The translations under genes were made by a program, and so were the position numbers. Below are positions 1 through 8,610 of a DNA stretch of 25,126 nucleotides, in pieces. Below the pieces are notes generated by a model. The model saw nothing but the letters and a program-made list of their open reading frames with translations, was not told the DNA's origin and searched no databases. Position 1 is the stretch's first letter. Each line of letters starts with the position of its first letter. Source of the stretch: a virus; IMG/VR virus record IMGVR_UViG_3300023109_000127, positions 1-25,126 of that record; one strand, given 5' to 3'.

Positions 1-3000
1 TCTTCAGACCCTAATATTACTTTCCTAAAGGGTGATGTATTAGACATGTCAACAGGCGATGTTCTGATTGACATTCCGTCTTCAAACAATGGTGGCGACT
101 TGCGTGTAAGATTTGATGGTACTGTAAGTTCAGGCTTCACCATCAACATCAATACAACACTCAACTTTGATAATGGACTTGAGAAACCAAAAACTCTTGT
201 TCAAAGATATATCAATTTTGTGGATGCGCCAAATACAGACATACTAAATCTATACACCTCTGACTGTTATAAAGTTATCGGTGTTTGGGATAGTGGCGAT
301 GCCAATAATCCTATTGACCCTGTAGATATTGGAACGTATACTGTAAACGATGATGGTGACTTGATTGACACCGATGGTGTTACTGTTGCTTATACAAATA
401 TCGCACAAAGATACACATTCAATACTGGTCAGACAGACAACTTATATAAGTATGGTTCACTGAAACTTGGTACTGGTGCAACTAAGCCAACTGGTCAAGT
501 TACAGTTCTATTTGAATACTTTCAACACTCGAATGTCGCAGGTAACATCTCAGGTATGTTTACGGTTAACTCGTATGATGACATCGATTATGTTGACGTT
601 CCTACTTATACAACAACTCGTGGTGCTAAAGTTGACTTGCGGGATTCGCTCGACTTCCGCCCACGACTAAGAGACGCAACAATTCCTGTGACTGCAGGAA
701 CTGCTCCTACACCTGACGTTTATACTGTTACTGCTAACGGTGCCAACGTCACAACATTTGATGAAGTTCAACAAGCACTTCTATCAATCCCAACTGGAAC
801 TGTTGAAACAGACTTCTCATATTTCTTGTCTCGTATCGACAGAATTTGCATTACACCAGATTTGGAACTAACAGTAATTAAAGGTAAGTCTGCACTTGAC
901 CCAGAAACTCCGGGTGACGTTGATGGTGCAATGACTATTTACTTCTTGTATGTTCCTGCATATACATTCTCATGTTCTGATATTGACCCTAAGTTCATTG
1001 AGAATAAAAGATTTACCATGAAGGACTTGGGCAACCTTGAGAAGCGTGTGTCAAAAGTCGAATTCTATACTGCACTATCACTACTTGAGAAGCAGGCTAA
1101 GGATTTGTCACTATTTGACGAAAATGGAAATATTATTCTCAAAACTGGTATTCTGATTGACCCATTTGAGGGTCACTCTATCGGTGACGTAGCCAACCCA
1201 GATTATGACTGTTCTATTGACTTTGCGAAATCTATCCTCAGACCTCCTTTCACAAGTCAACAAATCAGAATGGAATTTGATGCGTTAAATTCTACAGGTG
1301 TTATTAAAACTGGCGATGTGATTACGCTTCCTTATGAAAGTCGTAGACTTGTCAATCAACCTTTGACATCTAAGTCTATCAATGTTAACCCATATAACGT
1401 GGTTAACTTCTTGGGTAGTATTGACCTCAATCCACCAAGTGACAACTGGATTGACACTGAAACTCGTCCTGCACTAAACGTCAACCTTCAAGGTGAGAAC
1501 GATGCATGGCGTGCTTTGATTGATGTTGCTAACGAAGGTATTCGTAGAAGTCCTCGTATTGCTAGACAGTACGGCTTTGGTACTCAGTGGAATGACTGGG
1601 AAACTACATGGACTGGTACTAAGAAAGTATCTTCTGAAACAACAACTGAAAATCGTTGGTATGAAACATCATTCCAATATTTCGTTCCTGGCAAGGGTCG
1701 CCCTATTCGTGGTAACGATGTTACCCGTGAGACTTTTGAAATCTCTAACACAGAGGTTCGTACAGGTATCAAATCAGAGTTTGTTCCAGAGACTATTACT
1801 AAAGATTTAGGTAACAGAATTCTAAGTGTTTCAATCGTGCCATACATTCGCCCAAGTGGTGTATTGTTTAAGGCAAGAGGATTGAAACCTAACACTAACG
1901 TATATCCATACTTTGATAAACAAGACGTATCACAATATGTTATCCCTTCACAAGAAGTGACTGTGGGTGCATTCGTTGGAGACTTGTTTGAAGACTACGA
2001 AACTATTGAAGCGTATCTAGTAGACGGTAACAATCAGCAAGTTGGTGATACACTAGCAAGCGCAGTTATCGTATCTGGTTTCTTTGCAAACCCAGACCAA
2101 CTTAGATATGTAAATGTTCAAAAGATTTCTTCAACATTCACAGGTACTGGTTTAGAAGCATTTGACCCAACACAACATCCACTTGTTGTGAACGGCACTT
2201 ACTTGCTAAAAATCAGAGGCACAAACGCAACCAAGTTTGATGCGATTACAGGTGTAACTTCAGCAAGAACACAACCTACTGTAACAGTTATCTCTGCTTC
2301 TAATAAAGCATTCGGAGATAGTCTAATTACAGATAGTCGTGGTCGTGTAGATGGTGTATTCAGTATCCCTAACAACGACACAATCAAGTTTAGAACTGGT
2401 GAACGTCAATTCAGATTGAGTGATGTTTCTGGTACTGCAAAACTTGATAATTCACAGACTAACGCAGACGCAGTATATACTGCTTCAGGTGTTAAACAAG
2501 TACAGCAAGGTCTGACAGTATCAACTCGTGTACCTAGTATTTCGAGAACTTCTGTTAGAGAAGAAAGAACAACTACAGATGTTGTGACCCGTGAAACTCG
2601 TGGTCCATCTCGTATCGTTGGTTGGTATGACCCACTTGCAGAAACATTCTTGGTTGACCCAGTTAGATACCCAGACGGCATTATGCTATCTGCATGTGAT
2701 TTGTTCTTTAAGACAAAAGATGAAAATCTACCTGTCTCTGTTCAAATTAGACCTACATCAAACGGTTATCCATCGTCTAACACAGTGGTACCATTTGGTC
2801 AAGTTGATATTGACCCAGAGAATGTTGTTCTGCCAACTAACGTAACAGATAACGCAAGCATTATTAATGCACCAACTCGTGCGACATTCCCATCACCAGT
2901 GTTCCTAGAGCCTGGCGAATATGCTATCGTTGTTCTTACAAACTCATTGAACTATGAGACATACATCTCAGAAATGGGACAGAACATTCTTGGTTCTTCA

Positions 3001-4158
3001 CAGAGAATTACAAAACAGCCATATAACGGTTCGTTGTTCAAATCACAGAACTCTTCAACATGGTCTGCATATCAGTATGAAGACTTGATGTTTAGATTGT
3101 ATCGTTGTGAGTTTGACACTTCGGCAACAGGTTACGCAACATTTAAGTCAGAAGCGGCTTCAGAGACAACTGGATTTAACTTATTCCAGTCACAGGTTTC
3201 TGTACTGAATGAAACATCTAAGACAGATGTTGAGTTTGGTTATAAAGCAACTGATAGTGTAACTGGACAGCAAGATGGCACATGGATTGGTCACGTTGAA
3301 AACCAGAACATCTATCTACCGAGAGAAAAATTTGTAGATACGACTGCTGGACGTTTCCAACTACAAGGTGCAATGCGCTCCACATCATCAACAATTTCAC
3401 CACTCATTGATACGAATGGTATGGCGATGATTGCAGTTGGTAACTACATTAACAATGCAGACTTGACAAACGAAGACTTCTTGGTAGTATCACCAGGTTC
3501 TGGATTTGACCCTGCGGCTCCGCCTTCAACAACAAACGGTAACATCACTATCTCTGGTGGCGGTGGTGCTGGTGTAGTTGCTCAGGCAGTTGTAGAGAGT
3601 GACGGTACTATCTCTGGAATCAACGTACTATCGGGTGGTGCTGGTTATGTTGAGACAGCGACAATTAGTGTAACTGCTGGAGCAGGTCAGACTGCACCAG
3701 ATATTAGAATGGGTGGCGAAACAAATGCTCGTGGCGGTAACGCACTTGCTCGTTATATTACTCGCCGTGTAACTCTAGCATCTGATACAGAGTCCGACCA
3801 AGTTCAAGTATTCTTGAATGCATATCGTCCTCGTGACACTCGCATCGAAGTTTACTACAAAGTATTGAATTCTTCAGACCAGACAGATTTTGACGATAGA
3901 CCATATGTTCGCATGGAGCAAGATACAACTTCTGCAAGTGTATTCTCAGTCACAGAAAAAGATATCAGAGAGTTGAGATATATTCCTGCACCAAATGTAC
4001 TTGATGCTGACAATATGAGAACTACTGCATACGCAGATAGTAATGGTACTCTATATACAACTTACAACACATTTGCGATTAAGATTTGTTTCTTCTCAAC
4101 TACAACTCAGAAAGTTCCATTCGCTTCTGACTTGCGCATTATGACAGGTAAGAAATAA
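1..4158 (+). CDS. Giant virion/baseplate structural protein, 3' part (DUF4815-like)
   Basis: The reading frame is open from the first base of the window, so the true start lies upstream; the ATG at 46 is internal to an already open frame. At least 1385 residues are visible. Around nt 1015-1200 is a segment with TMKDLGNLEKRV, YTALSLLEKQA and DPFEGHSIGDVANPDYDCS, which I recognise from large DUF4815-type structural proteins of marine T4-like phages. Around nt 2615-3115 a second conserved block reads GWYDPLAETFLVDP, then FFKTKDENLPVSVQIRP, EPGEYAIVVLTNS and LFKSQNSSTW. Near nt 3490-3720 there is a Gly-rich ISGGGGAGVVA...VLSGGAGY repeat unit like one in the next fibre gene. The role is probably a baseplate or fibre-attachment component, judged from family and position before the fibres. 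It ends TAATG, overlapping the next gene by one base. Confidence 0.75.
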   Translation, partial: SSDPNITFLKGDVLDMSTGDVLIDIPSSNNGGDLRVRFDGTVSSGFTININTTLNFDNGLEKPKTLVQRYINFVDAPNTDILNLYTSDCYKVIGVWDSGDANNPIDPVDIGTYTVNDDGDLIDTDGVTVAYTNIAQRYTFNTGQTDNLYKYGSLKLGTGATKPTGQVTVLFEYFQHSNVAGNISGMFTVNSYDDIDYVDVPTYTTTRGAKVDLRDSLDFRPRLRDATIPVTAGTAPTPDVYTVTANGANVTTFDEVQQALLSIPTGTVETDFSYFLSRIDRICITPDLELTVIKGKSALDPETPGDVDGAMTIYFLYVPAYTFSCSDIDPKFIENKRFTMKDLGNLEKRVSKVEFYTALSLLEKQAKDLSLFDENGNIILKTGILIDPFEGHSIGDVANPDYDCSIDFAKSILRPPFTSQQIRMEFDALNSTGVIKTGDVITLPYESRRLVNQPLTSKSINVNPYNVVNFLGSIDLNPPSDNWIDTETRPALNVNLQGENDAWRALIDVANEGIRRSPRIARQYGFGTQWNDWETTWTGTKKVSSETTTENRWYETSFQYFVPGKGRPIRGNDVTRETFEISNTEVRTGIKSEFVPETITKDLGNRILSVSIVPYIRPSGVLFKARGLKPNTNVYPYFDKQDVSQYVIPSQEVTVGAFVGDLFEDYETIEAYLVDGNNQQVGDTLASAVIVSGFFANPDQLRYVNVQKISSTFTGTGLEAFDPTQHPLVVNGTYLLKIRGTNATKFDAITGVTSARTQPTVTVISASNKAFGDSLITDSRGRVDGVFSIPNNDTIKFRTGERQFRLSDVSGTAKLDNSQTNADAVYTASGVKQVQQGLTVSTRVPSISRTSVREERTTTDVVTRETRGPSRIVGWYDPLAETFLVDPVRYPDGIMLSACDLFFKTKDENLPVSVQIRPTSNGYPSSNTVVPFGQVDIDPENVVLPTNVTDNASIINAPTRATFPSPVFLEPGEYAIVVLTNSLNYETYISEMGQNILGSSQRITKQPYNGSLFKSQNSSTWSAYQYEDLMFRLYRCEFDTSATGYATFKSEAASETTGFNLFQSQVSVLNETSKTDVEFGYKATDSVTGQQDGTWIGHVENQNIYLPREKFVDTTAGRFQLQGAMRSTSSTISPLIDTNGMAMIAVGNYINNADLTNEDFLVVSPGSGFDPAAPPSTTNGNITISGGGGAGVVAQAVVESDGTISGINVLSGGAGYVETATISVTAGAGQTAPDIRMGGETNARGGNALARYITRRVTLASDTESDQVQVFLNAYRPRDTRIEVYYKVLNSSDQTDFDDRPYVRMEQDTTSASVFSVTEKDIRELRYIPAPNVLDADNMRTTAYADSNGTLYTTYNTFAIKICFFSTTTQKVPFASDLRIMTGKK

Positions 4159-4433
4159 TGTCTATCGCACCGCTTAGAAGGGATGACTACAATGGAAATA
4201 AAAGAGAAATTGTTCCAGTTAATGGAGAAAGTAAAATCGTGCGTGATAAATATAGTAAAGCACTTTTACTCAATGACATTGCTCTTGTGCATGAGCATCA
4301 AAGACGCAGTAAAGAACGCATTGAACAAAATCAAGCGAAAGAAAAACTAGAAGAACTAGAAAATTCGGTCGTTAGTTTGAAAGAAGATGTTTTAGAAATT
4401 AAGCAAATGTTAAAAGCATTTGTCAACAAATAA
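4158..4433 (+). CDS. Small charged coiled-coil protein, possible virion or assembly factor
   Basis: This 91-residue protein starts at an ATG that shares its A with the TAA of the giant structural gene, so it is probably translated by termination-reinitiation. The N-terminal 35 residues are basic and polar (PLRRDDYNGNKREI). From about residue 45 to 88 it is rich in Glu, Lys and Leu with heptad-like spacing (EKLEELENSVVSLKEDVLEIKQML), predicting a coiled coil. There are no membrane segments or cysteines. Its place between a baseplate protein and fibres suggests a small virion or assembly protein. I do not recognise a named family. Confidence 0.7.
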   Translation: MSIAPLRRDDYNGNKREIVPVNGESKIVRDKYSKALLLNDIALVHEHQRRSKERIEQNQAKEKLEELENSVVSLKEDVLEIKQMLKAFVNK

Positions 4434-4450
4434 ACGGGAAGTAGAAAGAG

Positions 4451-6388
4451 ATGCCAATCCAAACAATTACTACAAACGACCAGTTTAGCGACTGGTTTAA
4501 TGTGACAAACGAACTTGTCACAACCGTTAATGCACTTGACACTGCTGTTGGTGATAGAGGACTACTAACAACCAACGCAAGCGTAATCGTAAGTGCGATT
4601 AACGAAATTGCCGGTCAAACAATCGACCAAGTTCAGAACCCAACACTCGCAGGTTCACAATATGTGAAAATTCCTTCGGGTCCAACTTCTGCCCGACCAG
4701 CCGATGCTAAACAGGGTATGATTAGATACAACACCGATTTGGATAGATATGAATCCTGGAACGGTGCTGACGATTATGGTCAACTAACATCAATCGCAGT
4801 GAATGCGGTTGTTGCATCTGGTACATCTTTCCCAACTATCGTTCTCGGTCCTGGCGGTGAAGAAACTGCGGCGACTACTGTTGTACATGCTAAAGTAGAC
4901 ACTGCAACTCCAAACGCAGTTGGTACTGGCTACACAGTCAACGATATCTTGACCCTCGACCTTGGAACTGGTACAGAAGCAACTGTAACTGTTACAGCAA
5001 TTGGTGCTTCTGGTGAAGTATCTACAGTAAGTATCAACTCAGCAGGCGATTATACCGCATTTACAAGTGGCGTTACTGGCATCTCAGTCACTGGTGGAAC
5101 AGGTACAGGCGCTACATTCGATGTTGATGTTTCTGTTCTTAGCGTAACAATTTCTACTCCAGGTGAAGGATATAACTCTGCTCCCACAGTAACACTTGAT
5201 GGCACAGGTCTAACACAGACTGGTGTTGCCACGATTGGTGGAACTGGTTCATGGGGCGCACTTGGTGGAACCGATAACCTTGACCAGTTTAATATTTCAT
5301 CCGATGGTGCTATCACAGTAGATAACTCTGGCACTGCAAACGGAATTCGAATTAACCAGACAGGCAATAGTTCTGCATCAACATCTACTGGTGGTGCTTT
5401 GCTTATCAATAACTCTTCAAATACTGGTGCGGGTATCACAGTATACTCAAACGCTGGTTCAGAAGCAAATGGTCACTTGTTACAAGTTCGTGCAAATAAT
5501 AGCACATTCGATAAACACGGCATCTTCCTAGATTATGCTGGTACTACTTCTGCACTAAACATTATTGCTCGTAGAGGTCAATCAAACACTGTATACAGTG
5601 GTGGTAATGCTAACGTAGCAATGAACGTGACTTCATACAACAAAGACATCTCTGCACTATGGATTCGTGGTAATGAAGAGGATTCAGGTACAATTAAGAT
5701 TACTCACACAGGACAAGGTTCTGGTGGTGTAGCGTCAGATGCCGTTGCGGCAGGTCTTTCTATTGCAATGAACATGTCAGACGACACATTGCTCGGTACC
5801 TCAGGTCTTTCTGGAGTAACTAAATCTGCGGCTAAAGGCTTCTTTATTGACTATGGTTTGTCAACTGGTAAGCCATTCCAGATTGTTGGTTACACTGATA
5901 TTACTGGAACTCCTGTTAAGCGTGAACTATATAATCTTGATAATCAAGGTCGCTTGACACTACCGCTACAACCATTTGCTCGTACATATGCAACTAATAC
6001 TTCAATCACTGCTGGTTCAGGTTCACTAATAAATTGGGGATTCATTGACAACAACGGTGATACACCATTCACACACAGCAACGGTCAGATTTTCTTACCT
6101 ACTGATGGATGGTATAATATTAACATCAATGTTATTTCAGCATCATCTACGGCGGGTGATTACCTAGATGTTCGTCTACTAAGAAACACATTAAACTCAA
6201 GTGGTGGATTTATTGGAACAGGTCGTGGCTCAACTGGTGGCGGAACACAAGCAGGTGCAAATTTCTCAACTACAGCATTCTTTGCTGGTGGGCAATTCCT
6301 TGCTGTTGAATTGTTTGATGGTACTATGAATACCACAAGCACATCAACTCAGCCTTATGTAAACATGTCAATCAACTTGATGGCGTAA
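4451..6388 (+). CDS. Tail fibre/adhesin with anchor module and C1q-like tip
   Basis: This 645-residue protein has a modular fibre layout. Residues 1-53 (DWFNVTNELVTTVN...VGDRGLL...IVSAINEI) match the N-terminal module of the genes at 6435 and 11360 and are probably the virion anchor. Residues 73-101 carry KIPSGPTSARP...GMIRYNTDLDRYE, a motif common in marine phage fibres. Residues 155-262 are Gly/Thr-rich with two GxGY units (VGTGYTVNDILTLDLGTGT and GEGYNSAPTVTLDGTG). The C-terminal ~130 residues resemble a C1q/TNF-like jelly roll (NGQIFLPTDGWYNININV, then LRNTLNSSGG and FFAGGQFLAVELFDGT), a fold often found as a trimeric receptor-binding tip. The ribosome site is GGAAG followed by AGAAAGAG. 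The domain calls are by eye. Confidence 0.8.
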   Translation: MPIQTITTNDQFSDWFNVTNELVTTVNALDTAVGDRGLLTTNASVIVSAINEIAGQTIDQVQNPTLAGSQYVKIPSGPTSARPADAKQGMIRYNTDLDRYESWNGADDYGQLTSIAVNAVVASGTSFPTIVLGPGGEETAATTVVHAKVDTATPNAVGTGYTVNDILTLDLGTGTEATVTVTAIGASGEVSTVSINSAGDYTAFTSGVTGISVTGGTGTGATFDVDVSVLSVTISTPGEGYNSAPTVTLDGTGLTQTGVATIGGTGSWGALGGTDNLDQFNISSDGAITVDNSGTANGIRINQTGNSSASTSTGGALLINNSSNTGAGITVYSNAGSEANGHLLQVRANNSTFDKHGIFLDYAGTTSALNIIARRGQSNTVYSGGNANVAMNVTSYNKDISALWIRGNEEDSGTIKITHTGQGSGGVASDAVAAGLSIAMNMSDDTLLGTSGLSGVTKSAAKGFFIDYGLSTGKPFQIVGYTDITGTPVKRELYNLDNQGRLTLPLQPFARTYATNTSITAGSGSLINWGFIDNNGDTPFTHSNGQIFLPTDGWYNININVISASSTAGDYLDVRLLRNTLNSSGGFIGTGRGSTGGGTQAGANFSTTAFFAGGQFLAVELFDGTMNTTSTSTQPYVNMSINLMA

Positions 6389-6396
6389 TATAAATA
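6389..6396 (+). promoter_or_regulatory. T4-type late promoter box
   Basis: TATAAATA follows directly after the stop codon of the previous fibre gene and lies 38 bases before the ATG at 6435. It exactly matches the T4 late promoter consensus recognised by the gp55-containing polymerase. Flanking AATA/TATT gives only a trivial 4-bp palindrome. Confidence 0.75.
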
Positions 6397-6434
6397 GTAT
6401 TGAGAAAAGCAAATAAACAGAATGGAAGATTTCT

Positions 6435-8594
6435 ATGCCAATAGCAAAATTAAGAGTTGATGATAGGATATCTGACTGGTATAATTCGACCAATGATATT
6501 ATTGACGAAATTAACAACGGTATTGGCGACAGAACACAGTTAGTAACCCAGTCTAAAGTTATTGTATCTGCAATCAACACACTTGGTGGTCCAGACTTTT
6601 GGACCGAGCCAAGACTTGCAGATGGTGCAGTTACTACTGAAAAGTTTGGTAACGGTGCAGTAAACACTTATAAGATTGAAAACAATCCTGAATTCAACGG
6701 AACATATTCTCGTCTACCTTCTGGTCTAACTTCGGAGAGACCTTATCAAGGTAGCGCAGTATCTTCTGTATTCTATAACGGAGATGCTGGCGAAGAATTT
6801 GTTATCACAGGCAACGGCTTTGACCCTGCAGGTGTACAAATTACTCTTGTCGGCACCGATAATTCAGAAGTTTCAGTTAGCAATGTTACTGTTGTCAGTT
6901 CTCATATTGTTAAGTTTCTCGTACCACAAACACTAGACCCAACACTAAAACCATACAGCGTAAAACTTGTAAACAACAATATTTCGGGTCAACCCGAAGT
7001 TGTTTCTACTGGCGTATTGAACTTTGGTGGTGGTCCTGTTTGGACTTCAAGGGCAGTCATTGGTGATTTTGAAGATTACCAATCACACTTGAAGGGTAAT
7101 GTTCAGTTCTTCTTAGATGCTCGTGACCCAGACCATAAGCCACTAAATTATTCTCTAGTATCAGGTTCACTACCATCAAATGCTACTATCTTTAATAGTG
7201 GTACTGTAAACATTCCAGAGTGTCCTCCACAGTATGTCGCATATAACTCACCAACAGCATTTTCGTTTATTGCAGATGCAGACGATGGTGTTAACCCACC
7301 TGTAAACTCTGGCACTTTGCAAATCAATGTTAGACCATCTTCACCTGCATCATTGTTGACTAACAACACAGTGAGAGCATGGTTTAGTGGTGCAAGTTGG
7401 AATGCTGGTGTCTGGCAAGACATGACAGGAAATGGATACGATACAATTTCACAAAGAGGTACAGTCTCTTCAGCAACTTGGTCGGGTACAGACACTTGGG
7501 GTGTATCAGATTATGATGCGAATAGAAATTTCAAATACATTCAAGGTTCGACTGCCGATGGATTATTTTTTCCACCAGAGATGACACCGAGCGTTGACCA
7601 AACTTATTTCATTGTTGCAAGATACACAGACCCAAATGATAATCAAGGTCGTATCTTTCTCACAAAGGGCGCAAATCTAACATTGTCACATTGGGGTGAT
7701 GCTGGTGGTTCTGGTCGATACCCAGGAAATGCCGGTGCTACTCACTGGAATCATTGGGTGGCTTCAAATGAAGACCGAAATGATTACCTGTATAACCATG
7801 AAGAAAACTGGATTATTTGGGCAGGTAATATTAATCACATTTTAACAAACGGTAGAAAAATAAACACAAGAGGCGGTGCCGCAGGTGCAGTTACCCAAAT
7901 GGGCATTAACGTCAATGATAGTTCATTCGCAGGTGGAACCGAGTTGTCTTCATGGGCTTGTGCAGAATTTATCGTAGTTGATGGTAATCTTTCTGAAGCA
8001 GAAATGAGAAACATTTCACATATGCTTGGTTGGAGATATGGTATTCCAATGTCTTCTAAAGTCGGCAATGTCCCTCGTGTAGGTCTAGTACATGCTCCTG
8101 CAAACAGAGCATTGGGTGTATGGGAAGATGACTTACCACTCACTATCAACTGGGGGGCAACGACTTGGAGCGTTGCAGGTAATGCAACATACCCTCTACC
8201 AGATTGGGCAGATGGAGCGTTGGGCACACTAAATATTAATACAAACCAAGGCGCTCCATCAAATGATGTTGGTATTACTAACCAGTATCTTGTAACTGAC
8301 AGACCGACTATTATTCGCCTATATAGGCAGAGTGGTTGGAACACAGTGGATGACTTTGGTCATTCTCTGTCTACATATACAAGAAGAACTGACTTAGAAG
8401 CAATTTGGACAGGCGCACCATTTGCATCGACAGACCTTGAGATTTATGAAAAATATGTTGAGGCGGGCGTTTATTCATTAGACTGCGATAGTGCGATGTA
8501 CCAATTCTTTGCTCCTGACCCAGACACCGATGTTGCTTCTAATCAACCAACACTACTAGAGAGTGCAGTAATTTGGTCTAAGCAACCACAATAG
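6435..8594 (+). CDS. Tail fibre/adhesin with IPT-like, cadherin-like and LamG/ConA-like domains
   Basis: This 719-residue protein begins with the shared anchor module (residues 10-50, DRISDWYNSTNDIIDEINN), followed by LADGAVTTEKFGNGAVNTYKI and the RLPSGLTSERP motif at 93-103. Residues about 112-195 look like an IPT/TIG beta-sandwich (GEEFVITGNGFDPAGVQITLVG). Residues about 205-300 resemble a cadherin-like repeat (ARDPDHKPLNYSLVSGSLP). Residues about 308-560 resemble a concanavalin/LamG-type lectin domain (VRAWFSGASWNAGVWQDMTG at the start and LSEAEMRNISHMLGWRYGI at the end). The last 160 residues are not recognised. It starts after AATGGAAG and has its own late promoter upstream. A sugar-binding or receptor-binding role is inferred from the domains. 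Confidence 0.8.
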   Translation: MPIAKLRVDDRISDWYNSTNDIIDEINNGIGDRTQLVTQSKVIVSAINTLGGPDFWTEPRLADGAVTTEKFGNGAVNTYKIENNPEFNGTYSRLPSGLTSERPYQGSAVSSVFYNGDAGEEFVITGNGFDPAGVQITLVGTDNSEVSVSNVTVVSSHIVKFLVPQTLDPTLKPYSVKLVNNNISGQPEVVSTGVLNFGGGPVWTSRAVIGDFEDYQSHLKGNVQFFLDARDPDHKPLNYSLVSGSLPSNATIFNSGTVNIPECPPQYVAYNSPTAFSFIADADDGVNPPVNSGTLQINVRPSSPASLLTNNTVRAWFSGASWNAGVWQDMTGNGYDTISQRGTVSSATWSGTDTWGVSDYDANRNFKYIQGSTADGLFFPPEMTPSVDQTYFIVARYTDPNDNQGRIFLTKGANLTLSHWGDAGGSGRYPGNAGATHWNHWVASNEDRNDYLYNHEENWIIWAGNINHILTNGRKINTRGGAAGAVTQMGINVNDSSFAGGTELSSWACAEFIVVDGNLSEAEMRNISHMLGWRYGIPMSSKVGNVPRVGLVHAPANRALGVWEDDLPLTINWGATTWSVAGNATYPLPDWADGALGTLNINTNQGAPSNDVGITNQYLVTDRPTIIRLYRQSGWNTVDDFGHSLSTYTRRTDLEAIWTGAPFASTDLEIYEKYVEAGVYSLDCDSAMYQFFAPDPDTDVASNQPTLLESAVIWSKQPQ

Positions 8595-8610
8595 GAAAAT
8601 GGAAGAATAA

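Noticed and set aside
4245-4252. GATAAATA as a late promoter for the fibre at 4451
   Set aside because: It is one base off the consensus and about 200 bases upstream, within an AT-rich gene; chance is likely.
5050-5439. 129-codon minus-strand open frame
   Set aside because: It lies fully inside a well-supported fibre gene, has a Val/Pro-rich composition typical of a reverse-frame shadow, and shows no recognisable domain.
7835-8344. 169-codon minus-strand open frame
   Set aside because: It is antisense to the LamG-like fibre gene, whose protein is clearly modular; I saw no promoter or ribosome site support on the minus strand.
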